Positions 33,297-45,171 of a stretch of 64,000 nucleotides of DNA are shown here, one piece after another. Both the position numbers and the translations under genes were made by a program. This stretch comes from Microbacterium proteolyticum. Its GTDB lineage: Bacteria; Actinomycetota; Actinomycetes; Actinomycetales; Microbacteriaceae. Within the stretch, counting starts at the first letter, position 1. Each line of letters opens with the position of its first letter. The stretch covers positions 3,162,001-3,226,000 of the forward strand of contig NZ_CP121274.1 in NCBI RefSeq assembly GCF_029639405.1. Reading direction: 5' to 3'. The notes under the pieces are model-generated. The model did no database searches. It worked only from the letters and a program-made list of their open reading frames with translations, and was not told the origin of the DNA.

Positions 33297-34901
33297 TCAG
33301 CTCTCGACGATCTCGATCTGACGGAAGAGATCCGCGTTCACCGCCTGGCGCATCGCGTCGAGGATCTCGTCGGACACCGGCGAGTCGACCGTGAGGACCG
33401 AGAGGGCGCGGCCCGTGGCATCCGGACGGGCGACCTGAAGACCCGCGATGTTGATGCCCGCGTCGCCCAGCTTCTGTCCGTAGATGGCGACGATGCCGGG
33501 ACGGTCGGCGTAGCGCATGACGATGTGGTGCGCCTCGATCGGCACCTCGATCTCGTACCCGTTGATCCCGACGACCTTCGGCACCATGCGCGTTCCCGCG
33601 AGTGTGCCGGCGACCTCGAGGGTCGATCCGTCCGCGAGCGTGCCCCGCAGGATCGTGATGTTGCGGTAGAGCGGGCTCTCCGACTCGACGACGAGACGGG
33701 TCTCGACGCCGCGCTGCTCCGCGAACAGCGGCGCGTTGACGTACGAGACCGTCTCGCTGACGATGCGGCTGAAGATGCCCTTCAGCGCGGCGAGGCGGTA
33801 CACGCTCACGTCGTACTCGGCGAGCTCGCCGCGCACCTCGATGTCGAGGCTCGACAGTGCGCTGTCGGCGAGTCCGCTGAAGAACTGACCCAACATCTCG
33901 ACCAGCGCGATACCGGGGCGCACGAACGGGTCGATCGCGCCACCGGCGACGTTGACGGCATCCGGGACCAGATCGCCCTCGAGGGCGAGCTTGACCGAGC
34001 GCGCCACGGACACGCCGGCCTTCTCCTGCGCCTCTTCGGTGCTGGCACCGAGGTGGGGGGTGACCACGACGTTCGGCAGGTCGAGCAGCTTCCGGGCCGG
34101 ACCGCCCTCGGCGGGGGGTTCGGTCGAGAAGACGTCGAGGCCGGCTCCGGCGATCTCCCCCGAGGTGAGCGCGTCGTACAGGGCGTCCTCATCGATGAGT
34201 CCACCGCGCGCGACGTTGATGACGTAGGCCGTCTTCTTCATGCGACGCAGCTGCTCGGTGCCGATCATGCCGGTGGTCTCGGGGGTCTTCGGCATGTGGA
34301 TCGTCACGAAGTCGCTCTGCTCGAGGAGCTCGTCGAGCGTGACGAGCTGCACGCCGAGCTGCTGCGCGCGCGTCGCGGTGACATACGGGTCGTACGCGAT
34401 CACGCGCATGTCGAACGCCTGCAGGCGTGCCGCGATGAGGGCACCGATGCGGCCGAGGCCGATGATGCCGATCGTCTTCTCGAACAGCTCGGTGCCGGTG
34501 AACGAGCTGCGCTTCCACAGCCCCTGGGCGAGCGACGAGTGGGCGGCCGGGATGTGGCGCGCGAGGCTGAGCACGTGCCCCACGGTGAGCTCGGCTGCCG
34601 AGATGATGTTCGACGTCGGCGCGTTGACGACCATGACGCCCGCGGCCGTCGCCGACTTGATGTCGACGTTGTCGAGTCCGACGCCGGCGCGCGCGACGAC
34701 CTTCAGGACCGGCGCGGCCGCGAGAGCCTCGGCGTCGATCTTGGTGGCCGAGCGCACGAGCACGGCGTGCGCGTCGGCGAGAGCCGAGAGCAGCGCGGGG
34801 CGGTCGGTCCCGTCGACGTTGCGCACGTCGAAGTCGGGGCCGAGCGCGTCGATCGTGGCGGGAGAGAGTTCTTCGGCGATGAGCACGACGGGCTTCGTCA
34901 C
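33297..34901 (-). CDS. serA: D-3-phosphoglycerate dehydrogenase
   Basis: 534 residues, the long actinobacterial form. The substrate domain is followed by a Rossmann NAD site (GIIGLGRIGALIAARL, about residue 150), catalytic Arg, Glu and His in INVARGGLIDEDALYDAL and VTPHLGASTEEAQEKAG, an intervening domain, and a C-terminal ACT domain (HIVMRYADRPGIVAIYGQKLG) for serine feedback. It starts serine synthesis from 3-phosphoglycerate. GTG start at 34901. A hairpin (33250-33277) follows the stop. Confidence 0.95.
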   Translation of the reverse strand: MTKPVVLIAEELSPATIDALGPDFDVRNVDGTDRPALLSALADAHAVLVRSATKIDAEALAAAPVLKVVARAGVGLDNVDIKSATAAGVMVVNAPTSNIISAAELTVGHVLSLARHIPAAHSSLAQGLWKRSSFTGTELFEKTIGIIGLGRIGALIAARLQAFDMRVIAYDPYVTATRAQQLGVQLVTLDELLEQSDFVTIHMPKTPETTGMIGTEQLRRMKKTAYVINVARGGLIDEDALYDALTSGEIAGAGLDVFSTEPPAEGGPARKLLDLPNVVVTPHLGASTEEAQEKAGVSVARSVKLALEGDLVPDAVNVAGGAIDPFVRPGIALVEMLGQFFSGLADSALSSLDIEVRGELAEYDVSVYRLAALKGIFSRIVSETVSYVNAPLFAEQRGVETRLVVESESPLYRNITILRGTLADGSTLEVAGTLAGTRMVPKVVGINGYEIEVPIEAHHIVMRYADRPGIVAIYGQKLGDAGINIAGLQVARPDATGRALSVLTVDSPVSDEILDAMRQAVNADLFRQIEIVES

Positions 34902-35085
34902 GGATGCGTCCTTCGAAACGGTGCTGGGGAGCAGCGCGCACCGCCGCGCATCGCCGGCGCGAACCGGGCGCGCGACCCGTGCGGGCCGTCTGCCAGCCTA
35001 GCGCTGCCGCGACAGCCGCCCGACCGCATGACGCCGTGGCCCGCCCGGAGAGGACGTCCTGCGCCCCGATGGAAGGCGAAGGGCG

Positions 35086-35424
35086 TCAGCCGCCGTACAG
35101 CCCGTACGACGTCGCGCCGTAGCCGACGATCGCCAGCCAGAACGCGGCGGAGAGGGTGAGTCCGGCGAGCAGCGCGAGCGAGAACTCCCCCGCCCGTCGG
35201 CGCGCGCCGATCGCGAACGCCACACCGAAGGCGACCAGGGGGAACACGATCGGCAGGATGTAGACGAACCAGCCGAGTCCGTTCAGCCCGAGGGTGCCCG
35301 TGGCCTGCTGCACCAGCAGCGAGACCGAGCTCCAGACGACGAAGGCGTAGAACAGACCGAACAGCCCGGCGATGGTCACGACGACCCACGTCGGCAGACG
35401 GCGAGGACGGGTGGTCGTGCTCAT
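35086..35424 (-). CDS. Small three-helix membrane protein
   Basis: 112 residues. A short basic N-terminus (TTTRPRRLPTW) precedes three hydrophobic segments, ending in the Gly/Tyr-rich tail GYGATSYGLYGG. Its ATG overlaps the stop of the upstream membrane protein gene by four bases, so the two are translated together. No family is recognised. Confidence 0.7.
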   Translation of the reverse strand: MSTTTRPRRLPTWVVVTIAGLFGLFYAFVVWSSVSLLVQQATGTLGLNGLGWFVYILPIVFPLVAFGVAFAIGARRRAGEFSLALLAGLTLSAAFWLAIVGYGATSYGLYGG

Positions 35425-35945
35425 GCGGAGGCCCCCAACGACAGGAACGGCCACGGCACGAGCAGCAGGATGCCGAGGATCAGGAGCAGGAACCGCTGCC
35501 AGGTGCGCCAGGTGCGCGTCAGAGCGAGCACGGTGACGAACCACACCAGCGGGGCGAGGGCCGCGCCGATCGTCAGGGCGAGGACCGTGACGTCGGGAAT
35601 GGGGAGACCCAGGTCGCGCAGACGGAATCCCGCGACCAGCCAGCCGATCGCGAACAGCAGGAACGTCGCTGCGATCATCCCGATGCCGACGAGCCCGACG
35701 TTGCCGAGCGGCGCCCGCGCGGCCTGTTCCTCGACCGCGGCCTCTCCAGTGGGGGCGGAGTCGACCGCCGGAGCCCGGGGACCCGGATCCGCGGAGGTCG
35801 GGCGCGGCTCGGGCCGAAGGGGCTCGGCCTCGGGCTGAAGCGGCTCGGGCTGCTCCGGCTCGGCAGCCCGCTTCTCGCCTACGTCGAGCGTCGGGTCGTC
35901 GTCACCGTCCCAGGAGAGGGCGTCGTCGTCGCGCGGTGTGCTCAC
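35421..35945 (-). CDS. Membrane protein with acidic Pro-rich N-terminus
   Basis: 174 residues. The first 80 are acidic and Pro/Glu-rich (EPEQPEPLQPEAEPLRPEPRP) and probably disordered and cytoplasmic. Three hydrophobic segments follow (residues 85-165). It is coupled by ATGA to the smaller membrane protein, and the pair may form a complex. Function unknown. Confidence 0.7.
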   Translation of the reverse strand: MSTPRDDDALSWDGDDDPTLDVGEKRAAEPEQPEPLQPEAEPLRPEPRPTSADPGPRAPAVDSAPTGEAAVEEQAARAPLGNVGLVGIGMIAATFLLFAIGWLVAGFRLRDLGLPIPDVTVLALTIGAALAPLVWFVTVLALTRTWRTWQRFLLLILGILLLVPWPFLSLGASA

Positions 35946-35999
35946 GCGTCCACGCTAGCGCCGACCCTCGACACCGGGGCGCCGCCCCGCCGCAACGGC

Positions 36000-36035
36000 G
36001 AACGCCCCGGTACCGAGGACGGTTCCGGGGCGTTC
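36000..36035 (-). terminator. Terminator after ilvC
   Basis: Stem GAACGCCCCGGTACC / GGTTCCGGGGCGTTC (14 of 15 paired) with loop GAGGAC, about 80 bases downstream of the ilvC stop. Confidence 0.7.
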
Positions 36036-36114
36036 GCGGAGGGGATCAGCGCGCGGCGGAACCCACCGCGATCGCCTGGGCGATCGCTATGGATGACGAA
36101 GCCTCCGGCGGAGG

Positions 36115-37209
<1,095 letters not shown>

Positions 37210-37719
37210 TCAGCCGCGCAGGACGCGTTCGGTGATGCTCTTGCCGCCGCGGCCGACGGCGAGCAGGCCCGACTGTGCGAGCTCCTTCACCCCGAACGGC
37301 TCGATGGCCTTGAGGAACGCGCCGACCTTGCCCGAGTCGCCGGTGATCTCGATCACCAGGGCGTCCTGGGCGTAGTCGACCACCGACGCACGGAAGAGGT
37401 TCACGACCTCGAGCACGGTGGAGCGGCTGGCGTTGTCGGCGCGCACCTTCACGAGGACGTGCTCGCGCTGCACCGAGCTGGCGGGGTCGAGTTCGACGAT
37501 CTTGATGACGTTGATCAGCTTGTTCAGCTGCTTCGTCACCTGCTCGAGGGGCAGACCCTCGACGTCGACGACAACTGTGATGCGGGACAGGCCCGGCACT
37601 TCGGTCACCCCCACGGCGAGGGACTCGATGTTGAAGCCGCGACGGGCGAAAAGACCGGCGACGCGGGTCAGCAGACCCGGCTTGTCCTCCACGAGGAGGC
37701 TGAGAACGTGCCTCGACAT
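37210..37719 (-). CDS. ilvN: Acetolactate synthase regulatory subunit
   Basis: 169 residues. The N-terminal ACT domain (SRHVLSLLVEDKPGLLTRVAG and FARRGFNIESLAVGVTE) binds valine for feedback inhibition of the large subunit, and a second ACT-like domain follows. The ATG lies one base after the ilvB stop, fitting coupled expression of the two subunits. Confidence 0.96.
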   Translation of the reverse strand: MSRHVLSLLVEDKPGLLTRVAGLFARRGFNIESLAVGVTEVPGLSRITVVVDVEGLPLEQVTKQLNKLINVIKIVELDPASSVQREHVLVKVRADNASRSTVLEVVNLFRASVVDYAQDALVIEITGDSGKVGAFLKAIEPFGVKELAQSGLLAVGRGGKSITERVLRG

Positions 37720-37720
37720 G

Positions 37721-39526
37721 TCAGTCCTCCTGCTCGGCGAAGGCCGGCGAGTGATCGCGGGCGTACTGGACGTAGCTGTTGCTGACGCCCTGGGGAACCA
37801 TAGGCCACACCATCGCGTCGGCGCTCACGACGAAGTCGATCACGACCGGGCGGTCGTTCGTGGCGAGGGCCAGTTCGATCGCCGCGTCGATCTCGTCCTC
37901 CTTCTCGACCCGGATCGCGAGGCATCCGTAGGCCTCGGCGAGCTTGACGAAGTCCGGGATGCGACGCGTCCCGTGACCCGTGTTGAGGTCGGTGTTCGAG
38001 TGACGGCCGTCGAAGAACAGCGTCTGCCACTGGCGCACCATGCCGAGCGAGGAGTTGTTGATGATCGCGACCTTGATCGGGATGTCGTTGATGACGCAGG
38101 TCGCGAGTTCCTGGTTCGTCATCTGGAAACAGCCGTCACCGTCGATCGCCCACACCACACGCTCGGGTTCGGCGACCTTCGCGCCCATCGCCGCGGGGAC
38201 GGAGTAGCCCATCGTGCCGGCACCGCCGGAGTTGAGCCACGCGTTGGGGCGCTCGTACTTGATGAACTGGGCCGCCCACATCTGATGCTGACCCACGCCC
38301 GCGGCGTAGATCGCCTCGGGGCCGGTGAGCTCGCCGATCCGCTGGATCACGTGCTGCGGCGAGAGCAGGCCGTCGGTCGTCGGCGTGTAGCCGAGGGGGA
38401 ACTCCTCGCGCAGACCGTTGAGGAACGACCACCACTCCGAGTAGTCGACCTCGGTCTCGGATGCCGCCTGGCGGAAGGCGGCATCCAGGTCGACGAGCAC
38501 CTCTTTGAGGTCGCCCACGATCGGCACGTCCGCCGTGCGGATCTTCGAGATCTCGGCGGGATCGATGTCGACGTGCACGACCTGAGCGTTCGGAGCGAAC
38601 AGCGCGGCCTTGCCGGTGACGCGGTCGTCGAAGCGGGCGCCGAGCGACACGATCAGGTCGCTGTCCTGCAGGGCGAGCACCGCGGGCACCGTCCCGTGCA
38701 TGCCCGGCATGCCGAGGTGCTGATCGTGCGAGTCGGGGAACGCCCCGCGCGCCATGAGCGTGGTCACGAGCGGAGCGCCGGTCGCCTCGGCGAACGTCTT
38801 GAGCTCGGCCGACGCCTTCGCTCGGATGACACCGCCCCCGACGTAGAGGACGGGCTTCTTCGCGTGGGCGATGAGCTGGGCCGCGGCCTGGATCTGCTTG
38901 CCGTGGGCCTTCGTCACGGGGCGGTAGCCGGGCAGGTCGATCTTGGGCGGCCACACGAACGGCGCCGAGTTCTGCTGCGCGTCCTTCGTGATGTCCACGA
39001 GCACCGGACCGGGACGCCCCGTGGAGGCGATCTCGAACGCCGCGGCGATCGCGCCGGGGATCTCCTCGGCGGTCTTCACCAGGAACGAGTGCTTCGTGAT
39101 CGGCATCGTGATGCCGACGATGTCGGCCTCCTGGAAGGCATCCGTTCCCATGAGGGTCGAGAAGACCTGACCGGTGATGCACACGAGCGGCACGGAGTCC
39201 ATGTACGCGTCGGCGATCGCCGTGACGAGGTTGGTCGCCCCGGGGCCGGAAGTCGCGATGGCGACTCCGGTGCGTCCGGAGGCGGCGGCGTAGCCTTCGG
39301 CGGCGTGGCCGGCGCCCTGCTCGTGGCGAACGAGGATGTGGCGGACGTTCTCGTCGTCCATGAGCGGGTCGTAGACGGGCATGATCGCGCCGCCCGGCAG
39401 ACCGAACACGTCGGTGACGCCGAGCAGATCGAGCGAACGGACGACCGCCTGGGCGCCCGTGAGCACGGGCGCCGGGGCGGTGCGAGCGGGGGGCCGGGGA
39501 ACGGCCGTGGCGGATTCGGCGGACAT
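37721..39526 (-). CDS. ilvB: Acetolactate synthase catalytic subunit
   Basis: 601 residues, thiamine diphosphate enzyme. The catalytic Glu is in [15 protein letters not shown]. The central domain binds FAD, and the metal/ThDP motif is [19 protein letters not shown] ending in NNSSLGM. It condenses pyruvate to acetolactate or with 2-oxobutyrate. ATG at 39526 ([13 protein letters not shown]). The frame is open further upstream, but the family start fits here. Confidence 0.96.
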   Translation of the reverse strand: MSAESATAVPRPPARTAPAPVLTGAQAVVRSLDLLGVTDVFGLPGGAIMPVYDPLMDDENVRHILVRHEQGAGHAAEGYAAASGRTGVAIATSGPGATNLVTAIADAYMDSVPLVCITGQVFSTLMGTDAFQEADIVGITMPITKHSFLVKTAEEIPGAIAAAFEIASTGRPGPVLVDITKDAQQNSAPFVWPPKIDLPGYRPVTKAHGKQIQAAAQLIAHAKKPVLYVGGGVIRAKASAELKTFAEATGAPLVTTLMARGAFPDSHDQHLGMPGMHGTVPAVLALQDSDLIVSLGARFDDRVTGKAALFAPNAQVVHVDIDPAEISKIRTADVPIVGDLKEVLVDLDAAFRQAASETEVDYSEWWSFLNGLREEFPLGYTPTTDGLLSPQHVIQRIGELTGPEAIYAAGVGQHQMWAAQFIKYERPNAWLNSGGAGTMGYSVPAAMGAKVAEPERVVWAIDGDGCFQMTNQELATCVINDIPIKVAIINNSSLGMVRQWQTLFFDGRHSNTDLNTGHGTRRIPDFVKLAEAYGCLAIRVEKEDEIDAAIELALATNDRPVVIDFVVSADAMVWPMVPQGVSNSYVQYARDHSPAFAEQED

Positions 39527-39569
39527 GGTGGTACCTCGGAACCAGGTGGGGGTGAAAGGGGGACGGCCG

Positions 39570-41288
39570 TCAGCCCGTGACCGCGCCCTCCGCAGCGGAG
39601 TGCACGAGCTTCGAGTACTTGGCCAGAACGCCACGGGTATAGCGCGGGGGAAGCGGTTCCCAGCCTTCGCGGCGGGAACTCAGCTCGGCGTCATCGACGA
39701 TCAAGTCGAGAGTGCGAGCGGCGATATCGACCCGTATCAGATCACCATCGCGCACGAAGGCGATAGGACCTGCGTCCACCGCTTCGGGAGCTATGTGGCC
39801 GATGCAGAGGCCGGTTGTGCCGCCTGAGAATCGACCGTCCGTCAAGAGTAGTACATCTTTTCCGAGCCCCGCGCCCTTGATGGCCGCGGTGATCGCCAGC
39901 ATCTCGCGCATGCCCGGGCCGCCCTTGGGGCCCTCGTAGCGGATGACGATGACGTCGCCGGCGTTGATGTCGCCGGCCTCGAGGGCGTCCATGGCCGCAC
40001 GCTCACGCTCGAACACGCGGGCCGGGCCCTCGAACACCGAGGCGTCGAAGCCGGCGGTCTTCACAACGGCGCCCTCGGGGGCGAGGGATCCGTGCAGGAT
40101 CGTGATGCCGCCGGTGGCGTGGATCGGGTCGTCGAAGCGGTGGATGACGTTGCCGTCCACCGGGTCGGGGTTCAGGTCGGCGAGGTTCTCGGCCAGGGTC
40201 TTCCCCGTGACGGTGAGCGCGTCGCCGTGCAGGAGGCCCTCATCGAGCATGGCCTTCATGATGACCGGGATGCCGCCGTGGCGGTCGACGTCGTTCATGA
40301 CGTACTTGCCGAACGGCTTCATGTCGGCGACGTGGGGCACCTTGTCGCCGATGCGGTTGAAGTCGTGCAGAGACAGCTCGACCTCGGCCTCGTTGGCGAT
40401 CGCGAGGAGGTGCAGGACGACGTTCGTCGAGCCGCCGAGGGCCATCGCCAGCGCGATGGCGTTCTCGAACGCCTCCTTGGTGAGGATGTCGCGCGTCGTG
40501 ATGCCCTGGCGCAGCAGGTTGACCACGGCCTCGCCCGAGCGGTGGGCGAAGTAGTCGCGACGGCGGTCGGCCGACGGCGGGGCGGCGGAACCGGGAAGGC
40601 TGAGGCCCAGCGCCTCGGCGACCGAGGCCATGGTGTTGGCGGTGTACATGCCACCGCACGCGCCCTCGCCCGGCGCGATCGCGCACTCGATGCGCTTGAG
40701 GTCGGCCTCGCTCATCTTTCCCGCGAGGCACGCGCCGACGGCCTCGAACGAGTCGATGATCGTGACGTCCTTCTCGGTGCCGTCGCTGAGCTTGACCCAG
40801 CCCGGAGCGATCGAGCCCGCGTAGAGGAAGACGCTCGAGAGGTCGAGACGAGCGGATGCCATGAGCATGCCCGGGATCGACTTGTCGCAGCCGGCGAGGA
40901 GCACGGATCCGTCGAGGCGCTCGGCCATCATGACGGTCTCGACCGAGTCGGCGATGACCTCGCGCGAGACGAGCGAGAAGTGCATGCCCTCGTGGCCCAT
41001 GGAGATGCCGTCGGAGACGGAGATGGTGCCGAACTGCAGCGGGTAGCCGCCACCGGAGTGGACGCCTTCCTTGGCGCCTTGCGCGAGCCGGTCGAGACTC
41101 AGGTTGCAGGGCGTGATCTCGTTCCAGCTCGACGCGATGCCGATCTGGGGCTTGTCCCAGTCCTCGTCACCCATGCCGACGGCGCGGAGCATGCCGCGGG
41201 AGGTGGTGGCTTCGATGCCGTCGGTGACGACGCGACTGCGGGGCTTGATGTCGAACTCACCGGTGTTCGGATTCTGCGGAGCGGGCAT
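39570..41288 (-). CDS. ilvD: Dihydroxy-acid dehydratase
   Basis: 572 residues, IlvD/Edd family. Fe-S cluster cysteines lie in [12 protein letters not shown] and [13 protein letters not shown], with the third expected near residue 50-60, and the C-terminal [19 protein letters not shown] is typical. It forms 2-oxoisovalerate and 2-oxo-3-methylvalerate. Its start is ten bases after the otsB stop on the same strand, so it may be read from the trehalose operon as well as its own promoter; ilvB follows 43 bases later. Confidence 0.96.
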   Translation of the reverse strand: MPAPQNPNTGEFDIKPRSRVVTDGIEATTSRGMLRAVGMGDEDWDKPQIGIASSWNEITPCNLSLDRLAQGAKEGVHSGGGYPLQFGTISVSDGISMGHEGMHFSLVSREVIADSVETVMMAERLDGSVLLAGCDKSIPGMLMASARLDLSSVFLYAGSIAPGWVKLSDGTEKDVTIIDSFEAVGACLAGKMSEADLKRIECAIAPGEGACGGMYTANTMASVAEALGLSLPGSAAPPSADRRRDYFAHRSGEAVVNLLRQGITTRDILTKEAFENAIALAMALGGSTNVVLHLLAIANEAEVELSLHDFNRIGDKVPHVADMKPFGKYVMNDVDRHGGIPVIMKAMLDEGLLHGDALTVTGKTLAENLADLNPDPVDGNVIHRFDDPIHATGGITILHGSLAPEGAVVKTAGFDASVFEGPARVFERERAAMDALEAGDINAGDVIVIRYEGPKGGPGMREMLAITAAIKGAGLGKDVLLLTDGRFSGGTTGLCIGHIAPEAVDAGPIAFVRDGDLIRVDIAARTLDLIVDDAELSSRREGWEPLPPRYTRGVLAKYSKLVHSAAEGAVTG

Positions 41289-41297
41289 TCTCGCAGT

Positions 41298-42077
41298 CTA
41301 TTGCGCGTGGGCGACACGCTGATGCGCGACAGCCTCGAGGACGTCGACCAGTCCGTCGATGTCGGCGACCTTCAGCGTGGCGGCCGTCTCACCGCTTCCC
41401 ACGTGGATGCCGAGATCCCCCGACGCGAGCGCGCCCAGCGCGTCTTCATCGGTGACGTCGTCGCCCGCGAAGATCACCGCGGTGGCCCCGATCCGGTCGC
41501 GCAGGTGCTCCACCGCGGAGTCCTTGCCCTCGTGGCGGAACGCGAACTCGAGGATGTCGTGGCCCGTGCGTCGTCGCCAGTCGGGCGCCTCCTCCGCGAC
41601 GAGGCGATCGGCGAGACCACGCGCCTCCTCGGTCGCCGCGGCATCCGCTCGCCGCGTGTGCACGCCGACGCCGAACTCCTTCGGCTCGATCCACACGCCG
41701 TCGAGATGGTGGACGCCGTCGGAGATCGTCGACTGCAGACGGTCGCGGAGCGCCAGGTCGTCCGCGTCGTCGGGGGCCGGCTCCTCCCCCGCGCCCGGCG
41801 TCCAGAACTGCGCCCCGTGCGAGGCGGCGAGCCAGATCGGCGAGGCGTCGTCGTGCTCGGCGATCTCGCGGAGATGTCCGAGAGAACGACCCGACACGAG
41901 GGCGACGACCGTGTCGGGCAGGCCCGCGAGGGCATCGACGGCCGCACGGGCGCGCGGCGTCATGCGCGCCGTCATCGGGTCGTCGACGAGCGGCGCGAGG
42001 GTCCCGTCGAAGTCGAGCGCGACGAGCAGGACCGCTGTCGTCGACACCGCCTCGATCGCCGCGTCCGCCGCGGTCAC
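41298..42077 (-). CDS. otsB: Trehalose-6-phosphate phosphatase
   Basis: 259 residues of the HAD superfamily. The nucleophile motif is VALDFDGTLAPLVDDP (Asp near residue 23), and the metal motif is VIFAGDDVTDEDALGAL near the C-terminus. It removes phosphate from trehalose 6-phosphate. The GTG start overlaps the otsA stop (GTGA). Confidence 0.93.
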   Translation of the reverse strand: MTAADAAIEAVSTTAVLLVALDFDGTLAPLVDDPMTARMTPRARAAVDALAGLPDTVVALVSGRSLGHLREIAEHDDASPIWLAASHGAQFWTPGAGEEPAPDDADDLALRDRLQSTISDGVHHLDGVWIEPKEFGVGVHTRRADAAATEEARGLADRLVAEEAPDWRRRTGHDILEFAFRHEGKDSAVEHLRDRIGATAVIFAGDDVTDEDALGALASGDLGIHVGSGETAATLKVADIDGLVDVLEAVAHQRVAHAQ

Positions 42078-43540
42078 GACGACGCGTCCTCCGGCTCGTC
42101 CAGGTTCGCGTCGACCTCGGCGGCCGCGGTGGCGCTGGAGGCGCGGTCGTGGAACGCCGACAGAGCGTCGAGGAATTCGCGCGACCAGTCCTCGACGTCG
42201 TGGTCGCGGACGCGCGTGCGCAGCGCCCGCATGCGGCGCCCCTGCTCGGCGGCCGGCATCTCGAGGGCGCGGACGATCGTGTCCTTCAGTCCGTCGATGT
42301 CGTGAGGGTTGATGAGCAGCGCACTGCCCATCTCGTCGGCGGCACCGGCGAACTCGCTGAGCACCAGGACACCGCGATTGTCGATGCGGCTGGCGACGTA
42401 CTCCTTCGCGACGAGGTTCATCCCGTCCCGGAGGGCCGTGACGAGCATGACGTCGGCGGCGAGGAAGAGCGCCACCATCTCCTCCCGCGGGTAGGACTGG
42501 TGCAGGTAGCGGATCGCCGTGTGGGTCGTGCTGTCGTAGTCGCCGTTGATGCGCCCCACCGTCATCTCGATCTCGTCGCGCAGCTGGACGTAGGCGTCGA
42601 CGCGCTCACGGCTCGGGCTCGCGACCTGGACGAGGGTGGCATCCTCCACCGTCGCTCGGCCGTCCTCGAGGAGTTCGCCCCACGCCTTCAGCCGGTGGCG
42701 GATGCCCTTGGTGTAGTCGAGGCGGTCGACACCGAGCAGGATCTTGCGCGGGTTGCCGAGCCCTTCCCGGATCTCCTTCGCCCGCTGCTGGATGTCCGGA
42801 CGCTGTGCGAGCTCGATGTACGAATCGGCGTCGATGGAGATCGGGAACGCCTTCGCGAGGGCGACCCGCGTACCGCCCTGTCCGTCCGGCACCGAGATGC
42901 CGCTCGCCTTGGTCTCGTACCGCAGCTGGCGCCGGACCGCTCGGGCGAAGTTGCCGGCGTCGGCGACGCGTTGGAAACCGATGACGTCGGCGCCGAGCAG
43001 TCCCTCGAGCACCTGCTTGCGCCACGGAAGCTGCGAGTAGAGACCGTAGGCGGGGAACGGGATGTGGTGGAAGTAGCCGATCGTGAGATCCGGGCGCAGT
43101 TCGCGCAGCAGCTTCGGCACGAGCTGCAGCTGGTAGTCCTGCACCCAGACGGTCGCCTTCTCGGACGCCGCCGCGGCGGCCGCCTCGGCGAAACGCCGGT
43201 TCACTCGGACGTACGCCTCCCACCACGCGCGCTTGTACGTCGGCTCGGCGATCACGTCGTGGTACAGCGGCCAGATCGTGTCGTTGGAGAAGCCCTCGTA
43301 GTAATGCTGCACGTCGGCGGCCGACAGCTCGACCGGAACCAGGTGCGTTCCGTCGAAGTCGAACGGTTCGAGGCTCACATCGGGTTGGCCCGCCCAGCCG
43401 ACCCACGCGCCCTCCGCCCGACGCATGACGGGCTCCAGCGCGGTGACGAGACCGCCGGGTGAGCGACGCCACCCCTCCCCGTCGGGGGTGCGATCCACCG
43501 GTAGACGATTGGCGACGACGACGAAATCGGCCTGCGACAC
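42074..43540 (-). CDS. otsA: Trehalose-6-phosphate synthase
   Basis: 488 residues, GT20 glycosyltransferase. It has [61 protein letters not shown] and the late [10 protein letters not shown] with the UDP-glucose-binding Glu. It joins UDP-glucose to glucose 6-phosphate for the osmolyte trehalose. The GTG at 43540 is preceded by GAGGAGGACCT; a longer frame to 43639 is unlikely. Confidence 0.94.
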   Translation of the reverse strand: MSQADFVVVANRLPVDRTPDGEGWRRSPGGLVTALEPVMRRAEGAWVGWAGQPDVSLEPFDFDGTHLVPVELSAADVQHYYEGFSNDTIWPLYHDVIAEPTYKRAWWEAYVRVNRRFAEAAAAAASEKATVWVQDYQLQLVPKLLRELRPDLTIGYFHHIPFPAYGLYSQLPWRKQVLEGLLGADVIGFQRVADAGNFARAVRRQLRYETKASGISVPDGQGGTRVALAKAFPISIDADSYIELAQRPDIQQRAKEIREGLGNPRKILLGVDRLDYTKGIRHRLKAWGELLEDGRATVEDATLVQVASPSRERVDAYVQLRDEIEMTVGRINGDYDSTTHTAIRYLHQSYPREEMVALFLAADVMLVTALRDGMNLVAKEYVASRIDNRGVLVLSEFAGAADEMGSALLINPHDIDGLKDTIVRALEMPAAEQGRRMRALRTRVRDHDVEDWSREFLDALSAFHDRASSATAAAEVDANLDEPEDASS

Positions 43541-43673
43541 AGGTCCTCCTCGGTAGCTTCCTCTCAGGCTAACAGCGGGGTGCCGCCGTTCCGCGGGCGG
43601 TCCGGGATGCGATACGGGCGTCGGGATGTCAAGGCGCACGCGCAGAGAGTCGGCGGCTCGCTAGGTTGGGGGC

Positions 43674-43928
43674 ATGCGTCAGTACATCTTCGGAACCGGT
43701 CTCCTCAGCGCCATCACCGGTGGCGTCACGTTGCTGCGCGGACTGCGCAACCACGAGGAGTTCACGTGGCGCACGGCCCTGGCGTGGCTGAGCTGGGGCA
43801 TCACGCTCGCCCTTGCGGTGGGCGCCGTCGTCGACACCCGCCGCGCGCGTCGCGGGGGCACCGTCGCGGGTGATTCGCCCGTGTCGAAGAAGCAGCAGAA
43901 GCTCCTGAAGAAGCGCCTCGCCCGCTGA
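43674..43928 (+). CDS. Small membrane protein
   Basis: 84 residues. Two hydrophobic helices (residues 5-20 and 35-53) flank GLRNHEEFTWRTALAW, with a very basic tail (SKKQQKLLKKRLAR). It is divergent from otsA. The coding pattern and ending just before a strong hairpin support it. Function unknown. Confidence 0.65.
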   Translation: MRQYIFGTGLLSAITGGVTLLRGLRNHEEFTWRTALAWLSWGITLALAVGAVVDTRRARRGGTVAGDSPVSKKQQKLLKKRLAR

Positions 43929-43936
43929 TACAGCGA

Positions 43937-43968
43937 CGGATGCCGCGGCCTCGGGGCCGCGGCATCCG
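43937..43968. terminator. Bidirectional terminator
   Basis: A 14-bp perfect stem CGGATGCCGCGGCC and its complement with a four-base loop, between the small membrane-protein gene and the convergent thiolase gene. Contains the GGATGCC heptamer. Confidence 0.85.
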
Positions 43969-43983
43969 TGTGTCCAGGCGAGG

Positions 43984-45171
43984 TCAGCGCGTGAGGATCA
44001 GCGCGTCTCCTTGACCGCCTCCGCCGCACAGCGCAACCGCGGCCGTGCCGCTCCCCCGCCGCACGAGTTCGTGCACCGCGTGCACGACGAGACGGTTGCC
44101 GGACGCGCCGATCGGATGCCCGATCGCGATGCCGCCGCCGTGCGGATTGACGACGTCGTCGGACAGGCCCAGCTCGGCCTGCGATCGGGCCACGACGGCG
44201 CCGAACGCCTCGTTGATCTCGACGTGATCGAGATCGGATGCCGCGATCCCCTGCTTCTCCAGCGCGCGGGCGATCGCATGGGCGGGCTGGGCGTGCAGCG
44301 AGTTGTCGGGCCCGGCGACCTGGCCGGACGCCCCCACCGTCGCCAGCACGTCCCATCCGCGTTCCTCCGCGACGGCACGCGTCGTGAGGACGACCGCCGA
44401 GGCTCCGTCCGAGATCGGTGACGCGTTGCCCGCCGTGATAGACCCGCCCTCCGCGAAGGCCGGGCGCAGCTTGCCGAGGACCTCGACCGTCGTCTCCGGG
44501 CGGATGCCCTCGTCGGCGGTCACGTGGACCGGCTCGCCCTTCCGCTGCGGGATGGACACCGGAACGATCTCCGCGTCGAACAGGCCGGACTCTCGCGCCG
44601 CGGCCGCGCGCTGATGCGACCGGGCGGCCACGGCATCCTGAGCCTCCCGGGTGATCTCGTACCGGGCGTTCGCGCGTTCGGTGGAGGCCCCCATGCTCTC
44701 GCGGTCGTACGCGTCGGTGAGGCCGTCGTACGCCATGTGGTCGAGGACCTCGATCGAGCCGTACGCGTAGCCCTCGCGCGAGTTCGTGAGCAGGTGCGGG
44801 GCGCGGGTCATGGACTCCATGCCCGCGGCCACGACGACGGTCGCGTCTCCGAGTCGGAGCATGCGGGAAGCGTCGATGATCGCGGTGAGGCCCGACAGGC
44901 ACACCTTGTTGACGGTCGCGGCATGGACGTCCCAGCCGATCCCCGCGGCGATCGCGGCCTGCCGTGCCGCGTTCTGCCCGACTCCGGCCTGCAGCACCTG
45001 TCCGACGAGCACGGCGTCGACGGCATCGGCGGGGATGCCGCCGCGCTCCAGGGCGCCGGAGATGGCGGCCGCGCCGAGCTGCACCGCGGTCAGCGGCGCG
45101 AGCTGTCCCTTGAGGCGGCCCTGGGGCGTGCGGGCGGCGGCGACGATGACGACGTCGGTGGCGGAGGTCAT
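43984..45171 (-). CDS. Acetyl-CoA C-acyltransferase (thiolase)
   Basis: 395 residues. The nucleophilic Cys is in [11 protein letters not shown] (about residue 90). The catalytic His motifs are NEAFGAVVA and [16 protein letters not shown], and the second Cys is in [10 protein letters not shown]. It cleaves 3-ketoacyl-CoA to acetyl-CoA and acyl-CoA, or runs in reverse. With the coupled CoA-transferase and IclR regulator it could complete the beta-ketoadipate pathway (PcaF role) or ketone-body use. ATGA overlap with the CoA-transferase B gene. Confidence 0.9.
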   Translation of the reverse strand: MTSATDVVIVAAARTPQGRLKGQLAPLTAVQLGAAAISGALERGGIPADAVDAVLVGQVLQAGVGQNAARQAAIAAGIGWDVHAATVNKVCLSGLTAIIDASRMLRLGDATVVVAAGMESMTRAPHLLTNSREGYAYGSIEVLDHMAYDGLTDAYDRESMGASTERANARYEITREAQDAVAARSHQRAAAARESGLFDAEIVPVSIPQRKGEPVHVTADEGIRPETTVEVLGKLRPAFAEGGSITAGNASPISDGASAVVLTTRAVAEERGWDVLATVGASGQVAGPDNSLHAQPAHAIARALEKQGIAASDLDHVEINEAFGAVVARSQAELGLSDDVVNPHGGGIAIGHPIGASGNRLVVHAVHELVRRGSGTAAVALCGGGGQGDALILTR

